Shown here piece after piece: positions 1 to 6,382 of a stretch of 10,591 bases of DNA; position 1 is the stretch's first letter; each line of letters opens with the position of its first letter. A program made the position numbers and the translations under genes. The notes under the pieces were generated by a model, which did no database searches, was not told the origin of the DNA, and saw nothing but the letters and a program-made list of their open reading frames with translations. The stretch comes from Lysobacterales bacterium (GTDB lineage: Bacteria; Pseudomonadota; Gammaproteobacteria; Xanthomonadales; Rhodanobacteraceae), in NCBI GenBank assembly GCA_013298265.1, contig JAAFHE010000070.1:1-10591 (forward strand). The letters run 5' to 3'.

Positions 1-108
1 CCCCGAGCCGAAGCCGAACAGGCACATCGTCCATGCCGACGGCTGCGCGAAGGCCCGGCGGAAACGTCGCAGCGCCGACTCGGGCGCGGCGGCGGTGGCC
101 ACGTTCAC
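1..108 (-). CDS. AmpG-like MFS permease, N-terminal fragment
   Basis: Only the first 36 codons are present; the gene leaves the window at its left edge. The peptide is an Ala-rich start, then an Arg-rich amphipathic stretch (LRRFRRAFAQPSAW), then the beginning of a hydrophobic segment (TMCLFGFGSG). This resembles the N-terminus of AmpG-type major facilitator permeases, where a short basic cytoplasmic helix leads into a first membrane span with a GF.SG motif. AmpG imports anhydromuropeptides from the periplasm for cell-wall recycling. The start is taken as GTG at 108-106, whose GTGA overlaps the stop of the exonuclease gene, suggesting translational coupling. A second in-frame GTG at 102-100 is possible. 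No strong Shine-Dalgarno sequence is visible. The family call rests on a short fragment, so another MFS subfamily remains possible. Confidence 0.5.
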   Translation of the reverse strand, partial: MNVATAAAPESALRRFRRAFAQPSAWTMCLFGFGSG

Positions 109-884
109 GAAGCGTCCGCGGCGTAGTCCACGGTATACGGCGCGTGGTCGGAAAAGCGCGGATCGCGCAGGATCTCGCAGCTCTTGAGCCGCGCCTTCAG
201 CGACGGCGTAATGACCTGATAGTCGATGCGCCAACCCACGTTGTTTGCGCGCGCCTGGCCGCGGTTGGACCACCAGGTGTAATCCTCGGCGTCAGGCTTG
301 AGGCAGCGGTAGCTGTCGACCCAGCCACGATCGCGGAAAAGCTTGTCGAGCCAGGCACGCTCCTCAGGCAGGCAGCCTGACGTCTTCTGGTTGGATGACC
401 AGTTGCGGATATCCTTGCGCGTGTGGACTATGTTCCAATCGCCACAAATAACATATTCGCGGCCACTTGCGAGCCACGCATCGAACACGGGCGTTATCCA
501 GTCGATGCACTTGAACTTGAACGCCTGACGTTCGTCGCCCGAGGATCCTGAAGGAAAATACATCGAGACCACGCTGAGGTTGCCGTAGCGCGCCTCGATA
601 TAGCGGCCTTCCTCGTCGAAATCGCTCCAGCCCAGCGCAGTGCGCACTTCATCGGGCTCCCGGCGTGAATAGATCGCCACGCCGCTGTAGCCTTTCTTGC
701 TGGTCGCGTCGCGGTAGTAGCTGTGGAATCCCTTCGGCCGGAACAGCGCGTCGGTCAGCTGGTGCTCCTGGGCCTTGGTTTCCTGCAGGCAGACGATGTC
801 GGCATTGTGCTTGCCCAGCCAGTCGTAGAACCCCTTGGTCGCTGCCGACCGGATGCCGTTGGCATTAAAACTGACGATGCGCAT
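105..884 (-). CDS. xth: Exodeoxyribonuclease III, Crc-like clade
   Basis: This 259-residue protein is a Mg-dependent exonuclease III / AP endonuclease of the endonuclease-exonuclease-phosphatase fold, which acts in base excision repair. The active-site residues are all visible: N7 (NANGIRSA), metal ligand E35 (CLQETK), Y109 (SMYFPSGS), D149 and N151 (CGDWN), D221 (WRIDYQ), and the D246-H247 pair (FSDHAP). It is shorter than E. coli Xth (268). As I recall them, its length and motifs such as DYQVITP and PERAWLD match Pseudomonas Crc, the catabolite repression protein that evolved from this family. Unlike Crc, whose equivalent sites are altered (for example CLQDT and FSQHAP), this protein keeps every catalytic residue and should be an active nuclease. 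The start ATG has a GGAG six bases upstream. The stop overlaps the next gene (GTGA). A Crc-like regulatory role is possible but not shown. Confidence 0.93.
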   Translation of the reverse strand: MRIVSFNANGIRSAATKGFYDWLGKHNADIVCLQETKAQEHQLTDALFRPKGFHSYYRDATSKKGYSGVAIYSRREPDEVRTALGWSDFDEEGRYIEARYGNLSVVSMYFPSGSSGDERQAFKFKCIDWITPVFDAWLASGREYVICGDWNIVHTRKDIRNWSSNQKTSGCLPEERAWLDKLFRDRGWVDSYRCLKPDAEDYTWWSNRGQARANNVGWRIDYQVITPSLKARLKSCEILRDPRFSDHAPYTVDYAADAS

Positions 885-911
885 TGCTCACTCCGCACGG
901 GCGAAGTGGGC

Positions 912-940
912 AATGTAGCGGCGCAGGCGGGTCGCGCCAA
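912..940 (-). promoter_or_regulatory. Probable sigma-70 promoter of xth
   Basis: On the minus strand, a -35-like TTGGCG (940-935) is followed after exactly 17 bases by a -10-like TACATT (917-912). Transcription would start near 905, about 20 bases before the xth ATG. It lies in the 74-base gap after the adaptor gene, so xth and the AmpG-like gene can be transcribed independently of the pump operon. Spacing is ideal and both hexamers are partial matches (4 and 5 of 6). Confidence 0.5.
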
Positions 941-954
941 GCGGCGCGGCGCGA
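932..954 (-). repeat. Inverted repeat after adaptor gene, over xth -35
   Basis: A perfect 7-base inverted repeat (TCGCGCC / GGCGCGA) with a 9-base loop begins five bases past the adaptor stop codon. It could fold as a hairpin at the 3' end of the pump transcript, but no T-run follows, so it is not a standard intrinsic terminator. It covers the proposed -35 of xth, so it could instead be a protein-binding site. Confidence 0.35.
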
Positions 955-958
955 ACGC

Positions 959-2017
959 TCAACCTTCGACGACGCGAACCGCCTGGCCCGGACTCAGACG
1001 CTCCGCGCCGCGCACCACGACCTTGTCGCCGACGCTCAGCTCGCCCGTCACCTCGACCAGCGTGTCGCGCGCAGCGCCTGCGCGCACCTCGACCTGCTCG
1101 GCCGTGTTGTCGGCCTTGACGCGCATCACGTAGGTGTGAGCCTCGCGCAGCACCAGCGCGTCGCGCGGCACGGTCAGCGCGGCGGCGCTTGCGCCCTCGG
1201 GCAGCGCGACTTCGACCGCGGTGCCGACCAGCGCAAAATCCTCCGGCAGCGACACGCGCAGTTCGAACTGACGCGAGCGCTCGTCGCCGACCGGCACAAC
1301 CGCGCGCACCGTCACCGGCTGGATCGCGCCATGGAGGCGCACCTGGATTTCCTGGCCAGCCTTGACCTGCGGCGCCAGCGCGAGCGGCGCCTGCACGCGG
1401 GCCTCGAGCCGGCCGGTGTCGACGAGGTGGGCGACGGCAGCGCCCGTCTGCAGGAATTCGCCGCGCTGCACGAAGCGTTCACTGACCACACCACTGAACG
1501 GGGCGCGGATTTCGGTTTCAGCAATGTCGTGCTCGATGCCGCGGCGCTCCGCATCGGTACGCGCAAGTTCCTGGCTGGCGCCCTCGAGGGTCGCGCGGGC
1601 TTCGTCGAGCTGGGTCTGTGCGACCGCATTGCCGGGCGCGAGCTTGGCCAAGCGCGACATCTGTGTCTGCGCAAGATCGCGCTGCGCCTTGGCACGGCCG
1701 GCGGTGGCGCGAGCCTGCTCCAGACGCAGGCGCAGCGAGACATCGTCGAGCTTGGCCAGACGCTCGCCTTTCTTGACCACACTGCCGACTTCCGCGATAT
1801 CGATCACGCGACCGGCGGCCACACCGGCGATGCGCGCGTCGTCGCGACTGACCACACTACCGGGCACCCAACGCATGGGTGCGAGCTTCGTGGAAGTCGC
1901 TTCGGCCACGGACACTACGGCGGCCGGCGCGGCGGGCGGTGTCTCCGCCGCTGTGGTCAGCGTCGTCGGCGCGGCGACCATCACGGTCAGCAGCAGGCAC
2001 AGCGGAAATGCTTTCAT
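959..2017 (-). CDS. RND efflux periplasmic adaptor (membrane fusion protein)
   Basis: This 352-residue adaptor would link the inner-membrane RND pump encoded just upstream to an outer-membrane channel. Residues 1-24 are a Sec signal peptide (Lys2, hydrophobic core 6-16, likely cleavage near TTAA/E). C7 lies inside the hydrophobic core with no lipobox, so it is probably not a lipoprotein. The order is typical: first lipoyl half (about 68-91, GRVIDIAEVGSVVKKGE), alpha-helical hairpin (93-168, with heptad-like Ala/Leu/Gln), second lipoyl half (171-192, RAPFSGVVSERFVQRGE), beta-barrel (about 203-275) and membrane-proximal domain (280-352). The open frame extends further upstream into the permease gene. 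The chosen ATG (2017-2015) has GGGAG six bases before it, starts the signal peptide and lies 26 bases after the permease stop, so the two genes form an operon. Substrate is unknown. Confidence 0.92.
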   Translation of the reverse strand: MKAFPLCLLLTVMVAAPTTLTTAAETPPAAPAAVVSVAEATSTKLAPMRWVPGSVVSRDDARIAGVAAGRVIDIAEVGSVVKKGERLAKLDDVSLRLRLEQARATAGRAKAQRDLAQTQMSRLAKLAPGNAVAQTQLDEARATLEGASQELARTDAERRGIEHDIAETEIRAPFSGVVSERFVQRGEFLQTGAAVAHLVDTGRLEARVQAPLALAPQVKAGQEIQVRLHGAIQPVTVRAVVPVGDERSRQFELRVSLPEDFALVGTAVEVALPEGASAAALTVPRDALVLREAHTYVMRVKADNTAEQVEVRAGAARDTLVEVTGELSVGDKVVVRGAERLSPGQAVRVVEG

Positions 2018-2043
2018 CAGTTCTACTCCCGTATGGCATTGCT

Positions 2044-5000
2044 TCAGGCCGCGCGCGGATAACCTGAATCGCGCGCAGCCGTGTGAGTTTCCGTTGCGCC
2101 CTTGGGCTGGCGGCGCCACTGGCTCAAGCGCATGAGGCTGGGCATCAGCAGCAGCGAGAAGACGAGGGCGACGACGACACCACCGACATTGACCGCCGCA
2201 AGCCCGCGGTAGATGACGCTGCCCGGTCCTGGGTTCACCGCCATCGGCAGCGCGCCCAACGCGCCGGTCATGGTCGAGGCGACAATCGCGCGCAGTCGCT
2301 GGTTGAGCCCCATGCGGATCGCTTCCTCGAGGGTGTGGCCGCTGTTCTGCGCCTCGCGCGTCAGGTCAACGAGAAGGATGGCGTGGTTCACGATCACGCC
2401 GATCATCATCACGAATCCGATCATCGACAGCAGGTCGAGCGGCTGGAACGCGAACAGCCCGAGCACGTGCAGCCCGACCATCCCGCCGATCAGCGCCAGC
2501 GGCACTGTCAGCATCACGATGACCGCGTCGCGCAGCGACTTGAACAGCGCCGCCATGATGAGCAGCAGCACCAGCAGGGCGAGCGCGAAGTTCTTCGTCA
2601 TCGTGCCGACGATCTGCTCGAGGCGATCGGCGCTGCCTGCCATCAGAATGGTGCCGTCCGGCGGTAGCGCCTCGCGCAACTTCGGTACGACGTCACGATT
2701 CAACGTCGCAAGCGCGTCTTCCAGCGAGATATTGGCCGGCGGATCGACGCTGAGGCTGATCGTGCGGCGGTGATCGAGGCGCCGTATCACGGTCGGTCCC
2801 ATCGTGGTCTCGAGGCTCACCAGATCGCCCAGCGGAACGACCTGGCCCGACGGCGTGACCAGTGGCGCTTCGGCCAGTTGTTCCGGCGTCTGTCCGGCGC
2901 TCGCGCGCAGGATGATGGGCACGCGCGTATCGCCGTTGAAGTATTCACCGAGCCACGCGCCATCGCCGAGCGTACGCACCACCGTGCCGACGGAGCTGCG
3001 GTCCCAGCCCGCCTCGGCGATACGACGGTCGTTGGGGATCGCGTGCAGTTCGGTCTGGACCGAATCGGTGTTCGGAAACGCTTGTACGTTGGCCCCAGGA
3101 AAGGTCTTCTCAAGCAGTTGGCGTCCCTGTTCCGCAACGCGCTCCAGCGCTTTCGCATCGTCGCTCTGCAGGTGCATCGCGATTGAGCGCGCCGAGCCGC
3201 CGAAGCCGCCGAACAGATCACCCTCGCCGGCGAAGGCGCGCGTATCGGGCAGGCCGACGATGACTTCTTCGCGCACGATCTTTTCGAGCTCGCCGAGGCG
3301 CGACTCGTCGATCACGCGCGCACCGATCGTGCCGCCGCCGGGCCACATCAGCAGGTAATAATTCTTGAGCTGCGGCTGCTTCTCGCCGGTCATGTACGGC
3401 TGCAGGCGTTCGAGAATCTTGCCGGCGATTTCGCGATTGACGACCTCGGGGCTCATGCCCGGCGGGAAACTGAAGCCAGCGTCGATCGCGGCACGCTTGA
3501 CCGGCGGCAGATAGTCCAGCCGCGGCAGGAATGCCCAGCACAGAATAAGCGGCGCGATCAGCAGGGACGCAACCCAGCCCAGCTGCTTGGCTGGCGTGTC
3601 GGTCCAGCGCAGGATGCGCTCGGTCAGTGCCGGCCAACCGTCGCCGTAACCCGAGGTCAGCTTCTTGGCCTTGAGCCAGCCGCCGGCAGCGGCCGGCAGC
3701 ACGGTCAGCGCGACGACGATGGAGATCGCGACCGAGATCGAAATAGTGAGCGCGAGGTCAGCGAAAATCTGCCCTTCGACGTCGCGCAGGAACAGCACCG
3801 GCAGGAACACGGCGATCGTCGTGACCGTGGAGGCAAACAGCGCCGGTACGACCTGTTTGGCACCGGCCAGCGCAGCCTCGACCGGCGTCATGCCGGACTC
3901 CTTGAGCCGGATGATGTTGCCCGACACGACGATGGCGCCTTCCACCACCATGCCGACGGCGAACGCAAGTCCCGCCAGCGAGATCACATTGAGCGTGCGC
4001 CCGGTCAGGTGCAGCACGACGAAGGTGGCGAGCAGGCAGATCGGAATCGACGTCGCAATCAGCAGCGTCGCGCGACCATCGCGCATGAACCACCAGACGC
4101 AGATCAGCGCGAGCAGCGCACCGACGATGAGATTCTCGGTCAGCAGACCCACCGCGCGATTGATGAACAGGCCGGAATCGAAGGACTGTTCGATCGCGAG
4201 GCCCTGCGCCTTGACCGGTCCGTCGCGCAGTTCCGCGACGACTTTCTTGACCTCGTTCAGAGTGCCGAGCACGTTCGCGCCGCTCTGCCGCAGGATCTGC
4301 ATGCCAATCGCGGGATTGCCGTTCTGGTAGTTGAAAAAAAGCGGTTCCGGCGCGCGCACTTCGATCGTGGCCACGTCGCCGAGCTTGATGGGCCGTCCCT
4401 CGCGCCACGCGAGCACGAGTTCGCCGAGCTGATCAGGCGTGTAGCGACCGATGAAGCGCAAGGTGTACTGGCGCCGGCCGACTTCGACCTGGCCGCCGGA
4501 GACGTCGGTCGCGCTGGCGGCGCGCGCGGCGATGTCGGTGATCGGAATGCCCATGGCCGCGGCCTTGGCCAGATCTACCGTGATGCGCACTTCGTCGGGC
4601 GGACCCGCGTTGACGTTGACGCCGGCCACGCCGGGTACCGCCTCGATGCGCGGCTTCACCGTCGTATCGATGAACTCGCGGTAGTCGGCGATGGAGCCCT
4701 TCGTGCCAGGCAATAGCTGCACGAAGAACCAGGTCAGCGACTGATTAGTATCATTCGCGCCGAGCTGCACAACCGGACGATCCGCGTCGCGCGGCAGCGG
4801 CGGCAGCCGGTTGAGGCGACCGAGCACTTCGACCAGGGCATTCTTCATGTCCGTGCCGATCGCGAAAGTCAGACTGATGTTGCTGCCGCCCGTGCCGGCG
4901 TTGCCGTCGAGTTCTTCCAGTCCGGGCAATCCCTGCAGTACCTGCTCCTGCGGCTCCAGCAGTTCGGACTCGACTTCGAGCGGTGAAGCAGCGCGCCAGC

Positions 5001-5148
5001 CCGTATTGATGGAGATCTGCGGCCGCTCGATATCAGGGAATAGCTGCAGCGGCAGCTCACGCAGGCTTAGCAGGCCGAACACACAAACCATCAGCACGAT
5101 TACGCCGACCGCGATCGGATTGCGCAGCGATGTTTCGATCAGTTTCAT
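2044..5148 (-). CDS. RND efflux pump permease (AcrB superfamily)
   Basis: This 1034-residue inner-membrane proton-driven exporter has the usual RND plan. TM1 is at about 12-30, followed by a first periplasmic porter loop (31-335). TM2-6 lie at about 336-487 and TM7 at 522-542. A second porter loop (543-852) precedes TM8-12 (about 853-1006). Family signs are LFPDIERPQISI near residue 36 and the repeated TM4 and TM10 motifs. The start ATG has GGAGGAAG just upstream. The proton relay is unusual. The AcrB Asp pair in TM4 aligns with E403-G404 (GMVVEGAIVV), the later conserved Glu with G410, and the TM10 Lys with N921 (VIVNHAILLVD). R951 in TM11 is kept. The single acidic residue followed by Gly recalls heavy-metal RND pumps (VDGA), but with Glu for Asp. 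Neither the substrate nor the subfamily can be read from sequence alone. No outer-membrane channel gene is nearby, so a chromosomal TolC-type protein is presumably shared. Confidence 0.93.
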   Translation of the reverse strand: MKLIETSLRNPIAVGVIVLMVCVFGLLSLRELPLQLFPDIERPQISINTGWRAASPLEVESELLEPQEQVLQGLPGLEELDGNAGTGGSNISLTFAIGTDMKNALVEVLGRLNRLPPLPRDADRPVVQLGANDTNQSLTWFFVQLLPGTKGSIADYREFIDTTVKPRIEAVPGVAGVNVNAGPPDEVRITVDLAKAAAMGIPITDIAARAASATDVSGGQVEVGRRQYTLRFIGRYTPDQLGELVLAWREGRPIKLGDVATIEVRAPEPLFFNYQNGNPAIGMQILRQSGANVLGTLNEVKKVVAELRDGPVKAQGLAIEQSFDSGLFINRAVGLLTENLIVGALLALICVWWFMRDGRATLLIATSIPICLLATFVVLHLTGRTLNVISLAGLAFAVGMVVEGAIVVSGNIIRLKESGMTPVEAALAGAKQVVPALFASTVTTIAVFLPVLFLRDVEGQIFADLALTISISVAISIVVALTVLPAAAGGWLKAKKLTSGYGDGWPALTERILRWTDTPAKQLGWVASLLIAPLILCWAFLPRLDYLPPVKRAAIDAGFSFPPGMSPEVVNREIAGKILERLQPYMTGEKQPQLKNYYLLMWPGGGTIGARVIDESRLGELEKIVREEVIVGLPDTRAFAGEGDLFGGFGGSARSIAMHLQSDDAKALERVAEQGRQLLEKTFPGANVQAFPNTDSVQTELHAIPNDRRIAEAGWDRSSVGTVVRTLGDGAWLGEYFNGDTRVPIILRASAGQTPEQLAEAPLVTPSGQVVPLGDLVSLETTMGPTVIRRLDHRRTISLSVDPPANISLEDALATLNRDVVPKLREALPPDGTILMAGSADRLEQIVGTMTKNFALALLVLLLIMAALFKSLRDAVIVMLTVPLALIGGMVGLHVLGLFAFQPLDLLSMIGFVMMIGVIVNHAILLVDLTREAQNSGHTLEEAIRMGLNQRLRAIVASTMTGALGALPMAVNPGPGSVIYRGLAAVNVGGVVVALVFSLLLMPSLMRLSQWRRQPKGATETHTAARDSGYPRAA

Positions 5149-5163
5149 GACTTCCTCCGGCGA

Positions 5164-5182
5164 CAGACGTCGACGACATCTG
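5164..5182. promoter_or_regulatory. 19-base imperfect palindrome before RND start
   Basis: The sequence CAGACGTCG-A-CGACATCTG has 9-base arms with one mismatch around one central base. It sits 16 bases before the pump ATG, right next to the Shine-Dalgarno sequence. It could be an operator for a dimeric regulator or, in the mRNA, a hairpin limiting ribosome access. A perfect CGTCGACG octamer lies inside it, so a chance GC-rich palindrome cannot be excluded. Confidence 0.3.
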
Positions 5183-5257
5183 CCCTCTGCGCATCAGGTT
5201 CACGCTAGCGACTCCCATTGGGATGCGGCGAAGGTCATGGAGGTTGCGTGCGTTGCG

Positions 5258-5391
5258 GCGAAAAGCCATGCGCGCACGCTGGGACGAACTTCTGTGTTGC
5301 CTTGCTGCGCGCGAGTCGACCGTCTTGCGGCAGACAGAAGTCATGGTCGGCTCGCGCGCAACGGCTACTGCAGGGCGAAGCGGCTTTTCGC
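5258..5391 (+). repeat. Nested inverted-repeat element, possible structured RNA
   Basis: Three collinear pairings nest around one axis. The outer arms are 5258-5267 and 5382-5391, a perfect 10-base match (GCGAAAAGCC / GGCTTTTCGC). The middle arms are 5299-5305 and 5370-5376 (7 pairs including one G-T). The inner arms are 5306-5323 and 5343-5360, 18 pairs with two G-T, closing a 19-base loop. The middle and inner stems stack directly on the left side with a 9-base bulge on the right. All three imperfect pairs are G-U if the plus strand is transcribed and A-C mismatches if the minus strand is. That favours a plus-strand RNA, antisense in direction to the flanking genes. In addition 5288-5295 (ACTTCTGT) is complementary to loop bases 5334-5341, which could form a pseudoknot. 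I recognise no known RNA family. A mobile palindromic repeat is the main alternative. Confidence 0.45.
5283..5291 (-). promoter_or_regulatory. Candidate LytTR/AlgR-type box, pump-proximal
   Basis: On the minus strand this reads AAGTTCGTC, matching seven of nine bases of the AlgR site CCGTTCGTC, in the orientation of the pump gene and about 135 bases before its start. The regulator encoded next door has the same LytTR DNA-binding domain as AlgR. The match is short, so this is a candidate only. Confidence 0.28.
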
Positions 5392-5542
5392 GCGTATAGC
5401 GGTTAAGGCGGCGAGTTCCGCGCTAGCCGTCGAGGCCGATGTATTTCCGCGAAGCCATGCGGCGATCGAAGCCCACTTCGCGACAAACGAGCGCCTGGCG
5501 CTCAGCCACGCGCTGGCCGCATCAGGCGGCACCGAAAATTGC

Positions 5543-5551
5543 CACGAACGG
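5543..5551 (-). promoter_or_regulatory. Candidate LytTR/AlgR-type box, distal
   Basis: On the minus strand this reads CCGTTCGTG, matching eight of nine bases of the AlgR site CCGTTCGTC. It lies 34 bases past the regulator stop and about 395 bases before the pump start; distant upstream AlgR sites are known at algD. It also forms the centre of a small inverted repeat, TGCC-GTTCGT-GGCA. Confidence 0.32.
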
Positions 5552-5553
5552 CA

Positions 5554-5579
5554 GGTGCAGTCGGATTCGTAACTGCACC
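5554..5579 (-). terminator. Hairpin just past the response-regulator stop
   Basis: A perfect 8-base inverted repeat (GGTGCAGT / ACTGCACC) with a 10-base loop begins five bases after the regulator's stop codon. No T-run follows directly; the nearest T-rich bases (ATTTTC) come about 15 bases later, after a second small hairpin. It may stop or pause transcription, or protect the 3' end of the kinase-regulator mRNA. If it terminates, the pump operon needs its own promoter in the gap. Confidence 0.4.
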
Positions 5580-5584
5580 CGCGC

Positions 5585-6382
5585 TCAGTGCAGCAGACGC
5601 ACCTTGTCCTTATAGCTGCGCGACAGTTTGAGGGTCTGGCCCGACTCCAGCGTGACGAAGTATTCGCCATTGAGGTGGGAACGCAGTTCGCGCACACAGG
5701 TCAGGTTGACGATCGTGGAGCGGTGGATGCGCTGAAAGCGGCGCGGATCGAGACGCTGCTCCATCTCGCGCATGGTCGCGCGGATGACGAAATTCTCGGC
5801 CGCGGTGTGGATGCACAGGTAATCACCGGCCGCGTCGATCCAACGGATCGCTTCCGGGTCCAGGCGGACGGTGCGGTTGCCATCGCGGATCGCCAGGCGC
5901 TGCGGCATCGCCGGTTCATCCGGCTCCTGAGCGAGCGCATCGGCCAGGGTCAGATCGTTCTTGCCCGACACGCGGGCGAGCAGGCGCAGAAGCTTGTCGC
6001 GGTTGTCGCCGGCTTCGCGCTCGCGCAAACGCTCCCGTACGGTCTGCACGGCCCGGTCCAGACGCTGCTCATCGACGGGCTTGAGCAGATAGTCGACCGC
6101 GCAGGCCGCAAACGCGTCCAGAGCGTACTGGTCATAGGCGGTGACGAAAACCGTCAGTGGCAGTGACTCGGCAGGCAACGAACGCAGCAGCGCGAAGCCG
6201 TCCATTTCCGGCATCTGGATATCCAGAAACATGAGATCGGGCTTGAGCGCGGCGACAGCGAAGCCGGCTTCGCGGCCGTTGCCGGCCTGACCAACAATCT
6301 CGACATCCGCATGGGCGGCCAGCCGCAGTTCCAGTCCACGCCGCGCCAGCGGCTCATCATCGACGATCAGGGTGCGGATCAC
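5585..6382 (-). CDS. LytTR-family response regulator (AlgR/LytR type)
   Basis: This 265-residue cytoplasmic transcription regulator is the partner of the kinase encoded just before it. The receiver domain (about 3-118) has the acidic pair D8-D9 (IVDDEP), phospho-acceptor D54 (FLDIQMPEMDG), T81 (VTAYDQYAL) and K101 (DYLLKP), so all phosphorylation residues are intact. A linker leads to a C-terminal LytTR DNA-binding domain (about 160-263) with the usual FQRIHRSTIVNL and LNGEYFVTL.SG segments. The start is GTG at 6382-6380, overlapping the kinase stop as GTGA, with GGAG upstream, so translation is probably coupled. Lying just before the RND pump on the same strand, it most likely controls that pump and perhaps its own operon; this is inferred from position and from AlgR-like boxes in the gap. 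Confidence 0.95.
   Translation of the reverse strand: MIRTLIVDDEPLARRGLELRLAAHADVEIVGQAGNGREAGFAVAALKPDLMFLDIQMPEMDGFALLRSLPAESLPLTVFVTAYDQYALDAFAACAVDYLLKPVDEQRLDRAVQTVRERLREREAGDNRDKLLRLLARVSGKNDLTLADALAQEPDEPAMPQRLAIRDGNRTVRLDPEAIRWIDAAGDYLCIHTAAENFVIRATMREMEQRLDPRRFQRIHRSTIVNLTCVRELRSHLNGEYFVTLESGQTLKLSRSYKDKVRLLH

Larger units (their letters stand above)
5149..5584. other. 436-base non-coding gap before the pump operon
   Basis: No convincing gene lies here. Frames that stay open on either strand lack ribosome binding sites and recognisable protein character, or are extensions of antisense frames in the pump or regulator genes. The gap holds the pump's Shine-Dalgarno sequence (5152-5158), a 19-base imperfect palindrome (5164-5182), a near-direct repeat (5224-5239 and 5254-5270, period 30), a large nested inverted-repeat element (5258-5391), two AlgR-type boxes (5283-5291 and 5543-5551) and a hairpin after the regulator gene (5554-5579). 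I could not identify a convincing -35/-10 pair for the pump operon, which may mean an activator-dependent promoter. Confidence 0.7.

Noticed and set aside
1979..2017. Lipoprotein signal in the adaptor, because of C7
   Set aside because: C7 follows MKAFPL with no preceding hydrophobic core or lipobox. The hydrophobic run continues after it and an ordinary cleavage site lies near residue 24.
884..2062. Long plus-strand open frame (392 codons) antisense to the adaptor gene
   Set aside because: The minus-strand adaptor has clear domains, a signal peptide and a Shine-Dalgarno sequence. The plus frame is Arg/His/Ala-rich low-complexity sequence, as expected opposite a GC-rich gene.
2018..2119. N-terminal extension of the adaptor by 34 residues into the permease gene
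   Set aside because: The extension (rich in Arg, Gly and Gln) precedes a standard signal peptide and has no role in export. The internal ATG has a strong GGGAG ribosome binding site.
5296..5362. Integron attC-like site, because the inner stem is bordered by GTTGC and GCAAC
   Set aside because: The core sites do not fit GTTRRRY/RYYYAAC, the stem lacks the usual extrahelical bases and there is no integrase or cassette nearby.
5218..5406. Small Cys-rich plus-strand frame (GCGEGHGGCVRCGEKPC) in the gap
   Set aside because: The Cys pattern comes from the repeated TGCGGCGAA DNA motif. It starts with TTG, has no ribosome binding site and covers the inverted-repeat element.
4811..5572. Plus-strand open frame of 253 codons spanning the pump 5' end and the gap
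   Set aside because: Its first half is antisense to the pump. The second half has no recognisable protein character or start signal.
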